This document shows, one piece after another, positions 9,052 to 16,457 of a DNA stretch of 64,000 nucleotides (its first letter is position 1; each line of letters starts with the position of its first letter). The notes under the pieces are model-generated. The model was not told the DNA's origin. It was given only the letters and a program-made list of their open reading frames with translations, and ran no database searches. The stretch comes from Veillonellaceae bacterium (GTDB taxonomy: Bacteria > Bacillota_C > Negativicutes > UBA1444): NCBI GenBank assembly GCA_012798135.1, contig JAAZNU010000046.1:1-64000 (forward strand), read 5' to 3'. The position numbers and the translations under genes were made by a program.

Positions 9052-9685
9052 GTGCACACCCTCTTTGTTGCAGGAAATCCAGCACGCAAGTTTCAATCGA
9101 ACATTGAACAAGTTCCTGCGGCCGATCCCCGTCAATGACCCGAAATCGGTCCGGATTTTGTGCGGCCAGCCGCAGGAATCCCTCCCGGACTCGCTGGTGA
9201 AATTCCAAACCCTCACTGTCCAGCCTGTCCCGGTTGCCCCGGTTCGAAAGCCGGCGCGCCAACCGCTCCGGATCGCCGTCCAACAGCAGTGTCAAATCCG
9301 GGACCAGGCCGCCGGTGGCAAACCGGTTCAATTCTGCCAGCTCCGCCTGGGGCAGGCCGCGGGCCACTCCCTGATATACCAATGTAGAATCGGCATAACG
9401 GTCGGAAATCACCACGGCATCACGCGCCAGCGCCGGCCGGATCAACTCCGCCGTGTGCTGCGCCCGGGCAGCCATGTACAAAAGGGCCTCCGCCCGCGCC
9501 GTCATCTCGCGGTAGGCCGGATCCAGAATCAGCGCCCGGATTCGGTCGGCAATCGGGGTTCCCCCCGGCTCGCGGGTCTGCACCACCACGAAGCCTGCCC
9601 GCTCCAGCCGCTGCCGCAACAGGGTGATCTGCGTCGTCTTGCCCGAACCGTCCGGTCCCTCCAGAGTAATGAAAATTCCCGCCAA
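9032..9685 (-). CDS. tmk: Thymidylate kinase
   Basis: 217 residues from a TTG at 9685 that follows the decarboxylase stop codon directly (TAATTG), with GGTGG upstream. P-loop LEGPDGSGKTTQ at residues 7-18, the DRY-type signature ISDRYADSTLVYQG near residue 93, and a LID region with SNRGNRDRLD (about 148-157). It phosphorylates dTMP to dTDP for DNA synthesis. Adjacent genes holB and yaaR overlap or nearly overlap, forming one operon with the upstream decarboxylase. Confidence 0.95.
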   Translation of the reverse strand: MAGIFITLEGPDGSGKTTQITLLRQRLERAGFVVVQTREPGGTPIADRIRALILDPAYREMTARAEALLYMAARAQHTAELIRPALARDAVVISDRYADSTLVYQGVARGLPQAELAELNRFATGGLVPDLTLLLDGDPERLARRLSNRGNRDRLDSEGLEFHQRVREGFLRLAAQNPDRFRVIDGDRPQELVQCSIETCVLDFLQQRGCAHGVARQ

Positions 9686-11152
9686 TTACGCCACCACTTC
9701 CAAAGTATTCAGGGTCGGATCCTCCGGCCCTAGGATGGTATAGCCCTGTTGTCGCAGCGTCTGGCAATAGCATACGACCGCTGGCGTGATTTGCTCTCCC
9801 GGCACCAGGATCGGAATGCCCGGCGGATAGCAGGTCACCGTTTCCGCACAGATGCGACCGGCCGCCGCGGCAAAGCTCACCGGCTCCCGCCGACTGAACA
9901 TCGCTTCGCGCGGTGACAACGCCAGCAGAATCTCCTCGGTCGGCAACGGCATCAACAACGACTGGCTGTGCGCCACCCCGCCGGCATGTTCCCGAGACAG
10001 CTCCTGCAAAGCATCCACCAAGCGGTCTACTGCCGCTTGGTCATCCGCCAGAGTAATTAAAAACAGCACATTGTTCCAGTCGGACAGCTCCGCCTGCACC
10101 TTGCCGACGCAGCGCAACCACATTTCGGCGTCATTGCCCTGAATGCCGAGACCGCTGACTGTCACCGCCAGCTTGGTCGGATCATGGGCGAACACGCCCG
10201 GCGCGCCGGTCCGTTCCGCCCCGAAGCATAACAGCCCGGGGATCTCCTGGATCCGGTCGCGCGCCGACCGGGCAAGGCGGATGGACCGTTCCACCAGTTC
10301 GGGACCGGCTTCGGCCATCTGGCGGATCGCCACCTCCAATGACGCCAGCAAAATATAATTGGGACTGCTGGACTGGGTCAGCTGCAGCATGGTTTCCAAC
10401 CGGGGCACGGAAATCCGTTCCCGCCGACAATGCAAAAGGGAAGCCTGGGAAAGCGCCCCCAAAATTTTATGGGTGCTTTGCACCACGATATCGGCGCCGG
10501 CCCGGATCCCATCGACCGGCAGCTCCGTCGAAAAATGAAAGTGCGGGCCATGGGCCTCGTCCACCAGCGCCAGCATGCCATGCCGGTGCGCCAGTTCCGT
10601 AATGCCGGCCACATCCGCCGCCACGCCATAATAAGTGGGATTGACCAGCAACACCGCCTTGGCGTCGGGATGTTCCCGGATCGCCGCCGCCACCGACTCC
10701 TTAGTGACATTCATTGCAATCTGCAGTTGCGGGTCCACCACCGGCTGAACAAACACCGGCCGGGCGCCGGAAAGAATCAGGCCGCCCATCACCGACCGGT
10801 GAATATTACGCGGTACGATGATTTTTTCGCCCGGACCGACTGTCGACAGAATCATGGCATAAATGCCGCCGGTTGTGCCGTTGACCAAATAATAGCTTGC
10901 GTCCGCCCCGTATAGGGCAGCCGCCAGTTGTTGCGATTCGCGGATCGGCCCCTGTCGGTCGAACAAATCCCCCAGACCGGGAACCACCGTCAAATCCAGT
11001 GACAGCGCCGCCGGCCCCAACTGTTGCAGCAATACTTCGTGAGCGCCTTTGCCGGCTTTATGCCCCGGGGTGTGAAACGGCGTCACCTGTTCCGCCAGAT
11101 ACCCCTGCATCGCCGCCAGCAATGGCATATGCAGATCCCGCTGCATCCGCAA
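9686..11152 (-). CDS. Orn/Lys/Arg decarboxylase family protein (YaaO/SpeA type)
   Basis: 488 residues; fold type I PLP enzyme. TPFHTPGHKAGKG at the N-terminus, NGTTGGIYAMI (cofactor phosphate contact), VDEAHGPHFHF (Asp binding the pyridine nitrogen) and STHKILGALSQAS carrying the Schiff-base Lys (about residue 226) are all intact. The size (about 490) fits the short form without the wing domain, as Bacillus SpeA (arginine decarboxylase) and YaaO. Substrate, arginine versus lysine or ornithine, cannot be decided. Together with speD at 62.9 kb it suggests spermidine-type polyamine synthesis. A TTG start at 11152 has GGAGG at nine bases; an ATG two codons on is an alternative. Confidence 0.9.
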   Translation of the reverse strand: MRMQRDLHMPLLAAMQGYLAEQVTPFHTPGHKAGKGAHEVLLQQLGPAALSLDLTVVPGLGDLFDRQGPIRESQQLAAALYGADASYYLVNGTTGGIYAMILSTVGPGEKIIVPRNIHRSVMGGLILSGARPVFVQPVVDPQLQIAMNVTKESVAAAIREHPDAKAVLLVNPTYYGVAADVAGITELAHRHGMLALVDEAHGPHFHFSTELPVDGIRAGADIVVQSTHKILGALSQASLLHCRRERISVPRLETMLQLTQSSSPNYILLASLEVAIRQMAEAGPELVERSIRLARSARDRIQEIPGLLCFGAERTGAPGVFAHDPTKLAVTVSGLGIQGNDAEMWLRCVGKVQAELSDWNNVLFLITLADDQAAVDRLVDALQELSREHAGGVAHSQSLLMPLPTEEILLALSPREAMFSRREPVSFAAAAGRICAETVTCYPPGIPILVPGEQITPAVVCYCQTLRQQGYTILGPEDPTLNTLEVVA

Positions 11153-11225
11153 AATCCAGTTCCTCCTTGTCGCTGTCTTTTTATTTTATCACAGGCGCAA
11201 ACTTTTCCACAATAAATGGAGACTT

Positions 11226-11262
11226 GATTCAGATAGCGTTTTAACGCCACCTGAATCTTTAA
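11226..11262 (+). other. Hairpin in the decarboxylase-tad intergenic region
   Basis: GATTCAG and CTGAATC pair around an inner GCGTT/AACGC stem, followed by TTTAAT on the plus strand. It lies in the 261-base gap upstream of the decarboxylase and downstream of the tad operon terminator. No gene is visible in this gap. Confidence 0.35.
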
Positions 11263-11344
11263 TCGAATTTACTTCGCGCTACCGCCTGTTTATCCCCGAC
11301 CAAAGAGAGGAGGGAAGTTACAGGCTGTGCAAAGAAAAAAACAA

Positions 11345-11373
11345 GCATCCGCCGTCTGAAAACGGTGGAATGC
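11345..11373 (-). terminator. Terminator of the cpaF-tadC-DUF192 operon
   Basis: On the minus strand GCATTCCACCGT pairs with ACGGCGGATGC (one internal mismatch), followed by TTGTTTTTTTTC. It lies 40 bases after the DUF192 stop. Confidence 0.75.
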
Positions 11374-11413
11374 CTGTAAAAAAGCACGCCCGTCAAATTA
11401 ATTACCGATTTGC

Positions 11414-11758
11414 TCAGTCCTCCGCCATCACCAGCAGATCGCCAATCCCGGTTGACGTCTTTCGCAAAGTCCCGCTGGGCAATTCCACCACGCTACGGGC
11501 CGACGGGCAGCCGGCAAAGCGTCCAGGCGCCAGTTCCGCCACGGTTTTTAGCACTTCTCCCGCCTCGGTCACGAAGGCGACATCAATCGCATAACGCATG
11601 CCGAACATGTGAATATTGTTGCAGGGCCGGAGCAGCAAGGCTTCGCCGTCGGGCAGTTCGGCCGTGCCTAAAAGTCCTTTCAGACGACTGAAAAAAGAGT
11701 CGGCGATTCGCAGATTTCGGGCCACGATGGTTTTTCGCGTCAGGTTCACCAATTTCAT
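11414..11758 (-). CDS. DUF192 (YceG/COG1430-like) protein
   Basis: 114 residues. The family signatures are the segment around SRLKGLLG, the LLLRPCNNIHMFGMRYAIDV core (about residues 42-61) and GRFAGCPSARSVVELP near the C-terminus. DUF192 proteins are small beta-rich domains of unknown biochemical role, often secreted; no signal peptide is visible here. It is the last gene of the cpaF-tadC operon, and DUF192 genes are recurrent companions of tad-type secretion genes, so a role in that export machinery is an inference. Confidence 0.85.
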   Translation of the reverse strand: MKLVNLTRKTIVARNLRIADSFFSRLKGLLGTAELPDGEALLLRPCNNIHMFGMRYAIDVAFVTEAGEVLKTVAELAPGRFAGCPSARSVVELPSGTLRKTSTGIGDLLVMAED

Positions 11759-11775
11759 TCCAAAGACTCATCCTC

Positions 11776-12702
11776 TCATTTGTTGCCGAAAGTGCCGATC
11801 AGCTGAATGGCGGCCGGGCCCAACAAAATCACGAAGATCGTCGGGAAAATGAACAGCACCAGCGGCAGCAACATCTTGACCGGCGCCTTCATCGCCGCTT
11901 CCTGCGCGCGCTGCCGGCGTTTTTCGCGCATGGCCGCCGACTGGACACGCAACACGTTGCCGATGCCGACACCCAGCTGATCCGCCTGTACCAGCGAAGT
12001 CACGAACACGGACACGTCCTCCACGCTGCAGCGACCGGCCATGGCCACCAACGCGTTGCGGCGGGGCACCCCGACCCGCATCTCGTTGAGCAAGCGGGTA
12101 AACTCCTCGACCAAGGCACCGCTCATTTTTTCCGACAGCTTATGCAAAGCGCCGTCGAAGCCCAACCCCGCCTCGACGCTGACGGTGAGCAGGTCCAAAA
12201 CATCAGGCAGGTCCTTCACCATGCTGTGGCGGCGCGTTTTGATTTTTCGGCGCAAAATGAAGAATGGCAGATAGGCTCCGCCGGCCAGCGCGTACAGGGA
12301 AATGCCGATCACCTGATGCAGCGGCGCCCGCGCCATCAGCAACAGCAAGGCACTTGCCAACGGCAACGCCGTGCTCAAGAACAGCGTCAGCAGCAGGAAC
12401 TCGTTCGAGCCCATGCCGCTCAATCCGCCGGCCGCGGCCAGTTTCTCTTCCACCATGTGCCGGATTGCCCGCGGCGTAAATCGGGTCAACCGGGCCGCAA
12501 CCGATCCCGTCAAGGGAGACAAAATTCGTTGCGAAAATGGTTTGGACAGTTCCGCGTCGAGATCCGCCCGATTTTCCGTCAGGGAGTCCAGCGCCCGCAG
12601 CCGCATTTCCACAGGCCCCGTCACGGGGGCATAGGTACGCAGCGCAATATAAATCAGGATGAACAGGCTGAGGAACGTCAGAACACCAATTAACAGAAGC
12701 AT
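11776..12702 (-). CDS. tadC: Tad/type II secretion inner-membrane platform protein TadC
   Basis: 308 residues with an N-terminal membrane anchor (about 3-25), two central segments (about 105-145) and a C-terminal pair of membrane helices (about 270-300). The GspF/T2SF domain is evident from DVLDLLTVSVEAGLGFDGAL and the ADQLGVGIGNVLR segment. The order (cytoplasmic domain after two membrane helices) fits TadC rather than TadB. It would form the membrane platform driven by the adjacent CpaF ATPase. TadB, pilin, prepilin peptidase and secretin genes are not in the window. Confidence 0.87.
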   Translation of the reverse strand: MLLLIGVLTFLSLFILIYIALRTYAPVTGPVEMRLRALDSLTENRADLDAELSKPFSQRILSPLTGSVAARLTRFTPRAIRHMVEEKLAAAGGLSGMGSNEFLLLTLFLSTALPLASALLLLMARAPLHQVIGISLYALAGGAYLPFFILRRKIKTRRHSMVKDLPDVLDLLTVSVEAGLGFDGALHKLSEKMSGALVEEFTRLLNEMRVGVPRRNALVAMAGRCSVEDVSVFVTSLVQADQLGVGIGNVLRVQSAAMREKRRQRAQEAAMKAPVKMLLPLVLFIFPTIFVILLGPAAIQLIGTFGNK

Positions 12703-12713
12703 CGCCCAGCCTC

Positions 12714-14063
12714 CTATTTTGGCCAGAATATCTCGTTCGGCACTTGGATCCCGGTTGCCGACAGCTTTTCCAAAAACTTCGGCCGGATGCCGGTGGGCTT
12801 GAAGCGGCCGATTACCTTGCCGTTTTCGTCGCAGCCATTCTGTTCATAGACAAAAATATCCTGCAGCGTGATGACGTCGCCCTCCATCCCCTGGATTTCG
12901 GTCAGATGGGTAATCTTACGGCTGCCGTCCCGCAGTCGCGACTGCTGCACGATCAAGTCCACCGCCGAGGCGATCTGCTCCCGGATTGCCCGCACCGGTA
13001 ACTCCATCCCCGCCATCAGCACCATGGTTTCCAGCCGGGCCAGCATGTCACGGGGTGAATTCGCGTGACCAGTGGTCAGGGAACCGTCATGGCCCGTATT
13101 CATGGCCTGCAACATGTCCAGCGCTTCCCCGCCGCGCACCTCGCCAACGACAATGCGATCAGGCCGCATCCGCAGCGAGTTTTTGACCAAGTCCCGCATA
13201 GTAACGGCGCCTTTGCCCTCGATATTGGCCGGCCGGGTTTCCAGCGTTACCACGTGGTCCTGGCGCAACTGCAGTTCCGCCGCGTCTTCGATGGTTACAA
13301 TCCGGTCGTCCTCGGGAATAAAAGAGGATAGCACATTCAACGTGGTCGTTTTGCCGGAACCGGTCCCACCGGACACGACAATATTCAACTTCCCTTCGAC
13401 ACAAACGCGTAGCAGGTTCGCCATCTCCGGCGTCAGCGTGCTGAAACCGACCAGGTCGTCCACCGTAAACGGATCTTTGGCGAATTTGCGGATGGTAATC
13501 GACGGCCCTTTCAGTGCCAGTGGCGGAATAATTGCATTGACACGGGAGCCGTCCGGCAGACGGGCGTCAACCATCGGCGAGCTCTCATCGATGCGTCGGC
13601 CGAGCGGCGATACTATTTTTTCGATCACGTGCATCACATGCGCGTCATCCCGGAACCGGACATCCGTCAGCACCAGTTTGCCCTTGCGTTCCACATACAC
13701 CTGGCGCGGGCTGTTGACCATGACCTCGCTGACGCTTTCATCATTCAGCAGGGGCTGAATCGGGCCGAAGCCCATAACTTCGTCCACGACCTCCGAAATG
13801 ATCCGGCCGCGTTCAAACCGGGGAACCGGCACCGGCTCCTCGTCCATGGTCTGGTCGGCAATCCGGTTGACCGCCTCTTCGAGCTGTCGCTGCTCGAGTT
13901 CGGCCGCACCCAGTTCGTCCACGACCCGTTTATGAATTTTGCTTTTCAGCCCCTGATAGGGATCGCTGCGCAGCGGCGCTGATGCTTTGGGACGTTCCCC
14001 GGGTTTGGCGGCGGCAACGGGTTCAATAGGTTTGCGGCTCTCCAGTCGTTCCAGCAAAGCCAT
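12714..14063 (-). CDS. cpaF: Tad/Flp pilus assembly ATPase CpaF (TadA)
   Basis: 449 residues, GspE/PilT-superfamily ATPase. Walker A VSGGTGSGKTTTLNVL near residue 230, IVTIEDAAELQL (Walker B/Asp box) near 255, RMRPDRIVVGEVRGGEALDM and the His box NTGHDGSLTTGHANSPRD near 310 are intact. The N-terminal 100 residues are the CpaF-type helical lead-in. It energises pilin or pseudopilin assembly or retraction at the cytoplasmic face. tadC follows after 11 bases. No Flp pilin gene is adjacent, so whether this pair builds a pilus is open. Confidence 0.93.
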   Translation of the reverse strand: MALLERLESRKPIEPVAAAKPGERPKASAPLRSDPYQGLKSKIHKRVVDELGAAELEQRQLEEAVNRIADQTMDEEPVPVPRFERGRIISEVVDEVMGFGPIQPLLNDESVSEVMVNSPRQVYVERKGKLVLTDVRFRDDAHVMHVIEKIVSPLGRRIDESSPMVDARLPDGSRVNAIIPPLALKGPSITIRKFAKDPFTVDDLVGFSTLTPEMANLLRVCVEGKLNIVVSGGTGSGKTTTLNVLSSFIPEDDRIVTIEDAAELQLRQDHVVTLETRPANIEGKGAVTMRDLVKNSLRMRPDRIVVGEVRGGEALDMLQAMNTGHDGSLTTGHANSPRDMLARLETMVLMAGMELPVRAIREQIASAVDLIVQQSRLRDGSRKITHLTEIQGMEGDVITLQDIFVYEQNGCDENGKVIGRFKPTGIRPKFLEKLSATGIQVPNEIFWPK

Positions 14064-14249
14064 GCTTTTTCCTCCGGCAACCTGATTTTGAGATGATTAT
14101 GAATACCGTACAGTAAGCGGAAAATTCCTGTTTCAGGTTTATTGTAGCATCGACAGCATGCACGCCCCACTGGCCTCGGTCTTAATTGTTTCCAGGTCAT
14201 TGGTCCCGAATTTTTGGGAAATTAGTCCTATGGCAACAAAAAATACCTC

Positions 14250-14278
14250 TTGCCACATTCGATTTGTCCCTTTATAAT
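14250..14278 (+). promoter_or_regulatory. Promoter of the T-box leader
   Basis: TTGCCA (14250-14255), a 17-base spacer and a perfect TATAAT (14273-14278). Transcription would begin near 14285, directly ahead of the T-box structure. Confidence 0.8.
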
Positions 14279-14283
14279 AGAAA

Positions 14284-14550
14284 ACAATCATCCGAAATGA
14301 AAACTTCATATCGCGCAAGCGATGAAGGGTCAAAGTTTCTGCACTTCCCACAGAGAGCCGGCAGGGTGAAAACCGGCGGAACGATTGCAGAAGCGTAGCC
14401 AGCCCGGAGCTGTGGAGAAAGATCGCCAGCCGATCCGCAATCCAACGTGTTCCCGACGTTACCGGGTTGAGAGGGCCTACGGGCTGAATTTTGGTGGTAC
14501 CACGGGACAAATGCGTTCCCGTCCGAGCAATCGGACGGGAACTTTTTATT
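14284..14550 (+). promoter_or_regulatory. T-box riboswitch with terminator, upstream of lrp-aminotransferase
   Basis: The conserved T-box core GGTGGTACCACGG is at 14493-14505, with the acceptor-binding bulge TGGT at 14495-14498; its last base pairs with an A discriminator. A 12-bp terminator stem (14515-14526 with 14531-14542, loop GCAA) followed by TTTTT comes next. Stem I is visible: TTCTGCA (14337-14343) pairs with TGCAGAA (14386-14392), TTCC with GGAA, and GCCGG with CCGGC around the AGGGTGAAAA apical loop; the CAGAGAG bulge is typical. By alignment to the usual spacing (codon, A, five bases, GAG), the specifier reads GCC (Ala) at 14398-14400; this codon assignment is tentative. tRNA-dependent read-through would switch on lrp and the aminotransferase. 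Confidence 0.88.
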
Positions 14551-14581
14551 TCCCATAACGCCACTGAACATGCAAATTCCA

Positions 14582-14726
14582 GAGATGAGAACGCTTCGAC
14601 GCTTCGCTTAACCCCGCTCATCTCATGCTCCGGCCTTTTCGCCAGCTGACAGATGCCGAAGCGCAGGGCAGCAACGACTGTTTCGTATGAATCGTCGTTG
14701 ATGGAATGAGCATAGTCCGATGCTCA
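14582..14726 (+). other. Two further hairpins and a tiny Arg-rich reading frame between T-box and lrp
   Basis: The 230 bases between the T-box terminator and lrp are not empty. GAGATGAG (14582-14589) pairs with CTCATCTC (14617-14624). TGAGCAT (14707-14713) pairs with ATGCTCA (14720-14726) and is followed by AAAAACTTTTTT, terminator-like. An ATG at 14585 opens an eight-codon frame rich in Arg (MRTLRRFA). There is no good ribosome site before it, so translation is unproven. Confidence 0.4.
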
Positions 14727-14780
14727 AAAACTTTTTTCGCAATGTATCGCAAGTCAAAAATATCGAAGGGGGAACTTCAA

Positions 14781-15284
14781 ATGGAAGAGAAAACAATCGC
14801 CTTGAAACAGGAACTGCTCAAATTGCTGGACCAGGACTTCCAGCAGACCCATGACCAACTGGCCCGCCAGCTCGGCGTCAGCGCGGCCGAAGTTGCAAAA
14901 TGGCAGAAAGAACTGGAAGATGACCGGATTCTGGTGAAGTACCAACCCATCATCAACTGGGAAAAAGCCGGTCTGGACGACGTGTCGGCGCTGATCGAAG
15001 TCAAAATCACCCCGCAGCGCGAAGTTGGCTTCGATGCATTGGCCGCCCGTATCTACCGCTTCCCGGAAGTCCGTGACCTCTATCTGATGTCCGGAACCTA
15101 CGATCTGGCGGTGACGGTCGAAGGCCCGACCCTCAAGGATGTCGCCCAGTTTGTCTCGACCAAACTGGCCACCATCGACGGCGTGGTCAGCACCACTACC
15201 CATTTCGTCCTGAAAAAATATAAAGAGGAAGGCGTCATCATCGAAGACGAAGAAGCGGACCGGCGCCTGTTGGTGACGCCATGA
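14781..15284 (+). CDS. Lrp/AsnC-family transcriptional regulator
   Basis: 167 residues from the ATG at 14781, five to ten bases after GAAGGGGGA. The N-terminal winged helix-turn-helix (about residues 8-60) reads QTHDQLARQLGVSAAEVAKW. The C-terminal RAM/AsnC ligand-binding domain (about 75-150) includes VRDLYLMSGTYDLAVTVEG. Lrp-type proteins sense amino acids and control their metabolism. Its stop overlaps the aminotransferase start (ATGA, 15281-15284), so the two are translationally coupled, and a T-box lies upstream; the pair probably responds to and acts on an amino acid related to that T-box. Confidence 0.92.
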   Translation: MEEKTIALKQELLKLLDQDFQQTHDQLARQLGVSAAEVAKWQKELEDDRILVKYQPIINWEKAGLDDVSALIEVKITPQREVGFDALAARIYRFPEVRDLYLMSGTYDLAVTVEGPTLKDVAQFVSTKLATIDGVVSTTTHFVLKKYKEEGVIIEDEEADRRLLVTP

Positions 15285-16450
15285 ACTGGGCTGAACGAAT
15301 ATCGCCGACCGTCCGCTCGATCCCGCCGTCGGGTATTCGACGTTTCTTCGACATTGTCGCCGAAATGAGCGGCGTCATTTCCCTCGGCGTCGGCGAGCCG
15401 GATTTCGTCACGCCCTGGCATATCCGGGAAAGCTGTGTCCACGGACTGCAGCGCGGTTATACCGCTTACACCTCGAATTACGGTCTGTTGGAATTGCGGC
15501 AGGAAATCGCCAAAATGATCGAAGCCGATTACGGCGTGACTTACAACCCGAAGTGCGAGGCGCTCGTCACCGTCGGCGTCAGCGAAGCCCTGGACCTGGC
15601 CATGCGCGCCATCCTGTCGCCTGGCGACGAAGTGCTGGTGCCGGAGCCCTGCTATGTTTCCTATCAGGCCTGCGTCACGTTGGCCGGCGGCAAGCCTGTG
15701 AGCGTCAGCACAAGCCGCGAAAACGAGTTTCGCGTCACGGTCGATCAACTGGCAGCGGCGTTGACGCCCCGGACCAAAGCCCTCCTGATCGGCTACCCGA
15801 ATAATCCGACCGGTGCGGTCATGACCCGGGACGGCCTGGCCGCGATCGCCCAATTCGCCGAAAAAAACGATCTCATCGTAATTTCCGACGAGATCTACGC
15901 CAATCTGACCTATGACGGCGAACACACCTGTTTCGCCTCCCTGCCGGGAATGCGCGATCGCACCATTTTGCTGAACGGTTTTTCCAAAGCCTATGCCATG
16001 ACTGGCTGGCGGATCGGCTATGCATTGGGCAATGCCGATTTCATCGGCGCGATGACCAAAATCCATCAGTTCACTATGCTCTGCGCCCCCATCACCGCGC
16101 AGATCGCCGCCGTGGAAGCGCTGCAGCAGGGCCGGCCCAGTCGTGACCGGATGATTGCCGAATATGACAAACGGCGACGACTGATGGTGGAGGGGTTCCG
16201 CAACATGGGTCTGGATTGTTTCGAACCCAAGGGCGCATTTTACATTTTTCCGTCGATTCAAAGTACCGGCCTCACAGCCCTGGAATTCGCCGAAAAATTG
16301 CTACAGGCCGAAAAAGTCGCACTGGTTCCCGGCGATGCCTTTGGCGCCTGCGGAGCAGGCCACGTTCGCTGTTCTTACGCCGCTTCCTCCAAAAATCTCA
16401 CGGAAGCGCTGGACCGGATCGCCCGGTTTGTCACTCCGCTGCTGAAATAA
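15281..16450 (+). CDS. PLP-dependent aminotransferase, class I/II (aspartate/alanine/aromatic type)
   Basis: 389 residues; fold type I. ISLGVGEPDFVTPWHI at the N-terminus, GYPNNPTGAVM near residue 170, VISDEIYANLTYDG near 200, the Schiff-base Lys in NGFSKAYAMTGWRIGYALG (about residue 235) and the C-terminal Arg in GHVRCSYA (substrate carboxylate). This subgroup (PatA/AraT/AlaT-like, fused operonically to Lrp) is common in Firmicutes. An alanine or branched/aromatic amino-acid substrate is plausible given the possible alanine T-box, but sequence alone does not decide. It ends seven bases from the convergent mgtA stop. Confidence 0.92.
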   Translation: MNWAERISPTVRSIPPSGIRRFFDIVAEMSGVISLGVGEPDFVTPWHIRESCVHGLQRGYTAYTSNYGLLELRQEIAKMIEADYGVTYNPKCEALVTVGVSEALDLAMRAILSPGDEVLVPEPCYVSYQACVTLAGGKPVSVSTSRENEFRVTVDQLAAALTPRTKALLIGYPNNPTGAVMTRDGLAAIAQFAEKNDLIVISDEIYANLTYDGEHTCFASLPGMRDRTILLNGFSKAYAMTGWRIGYALGNADFIGAMTKIHQFTMLCAPITAQIAAVEALQQGRPSRDRMIAEYDKRRRLMVEGFRNMGLDCFEPKGAFYIFPSIQSTGLTALEFAEKLLQAEKVALVPGDAFGACGAGHVRCSYAASSKNLTEALDRIARFVTPLLK

Positions 16451-16457
16451 GCGTCTC

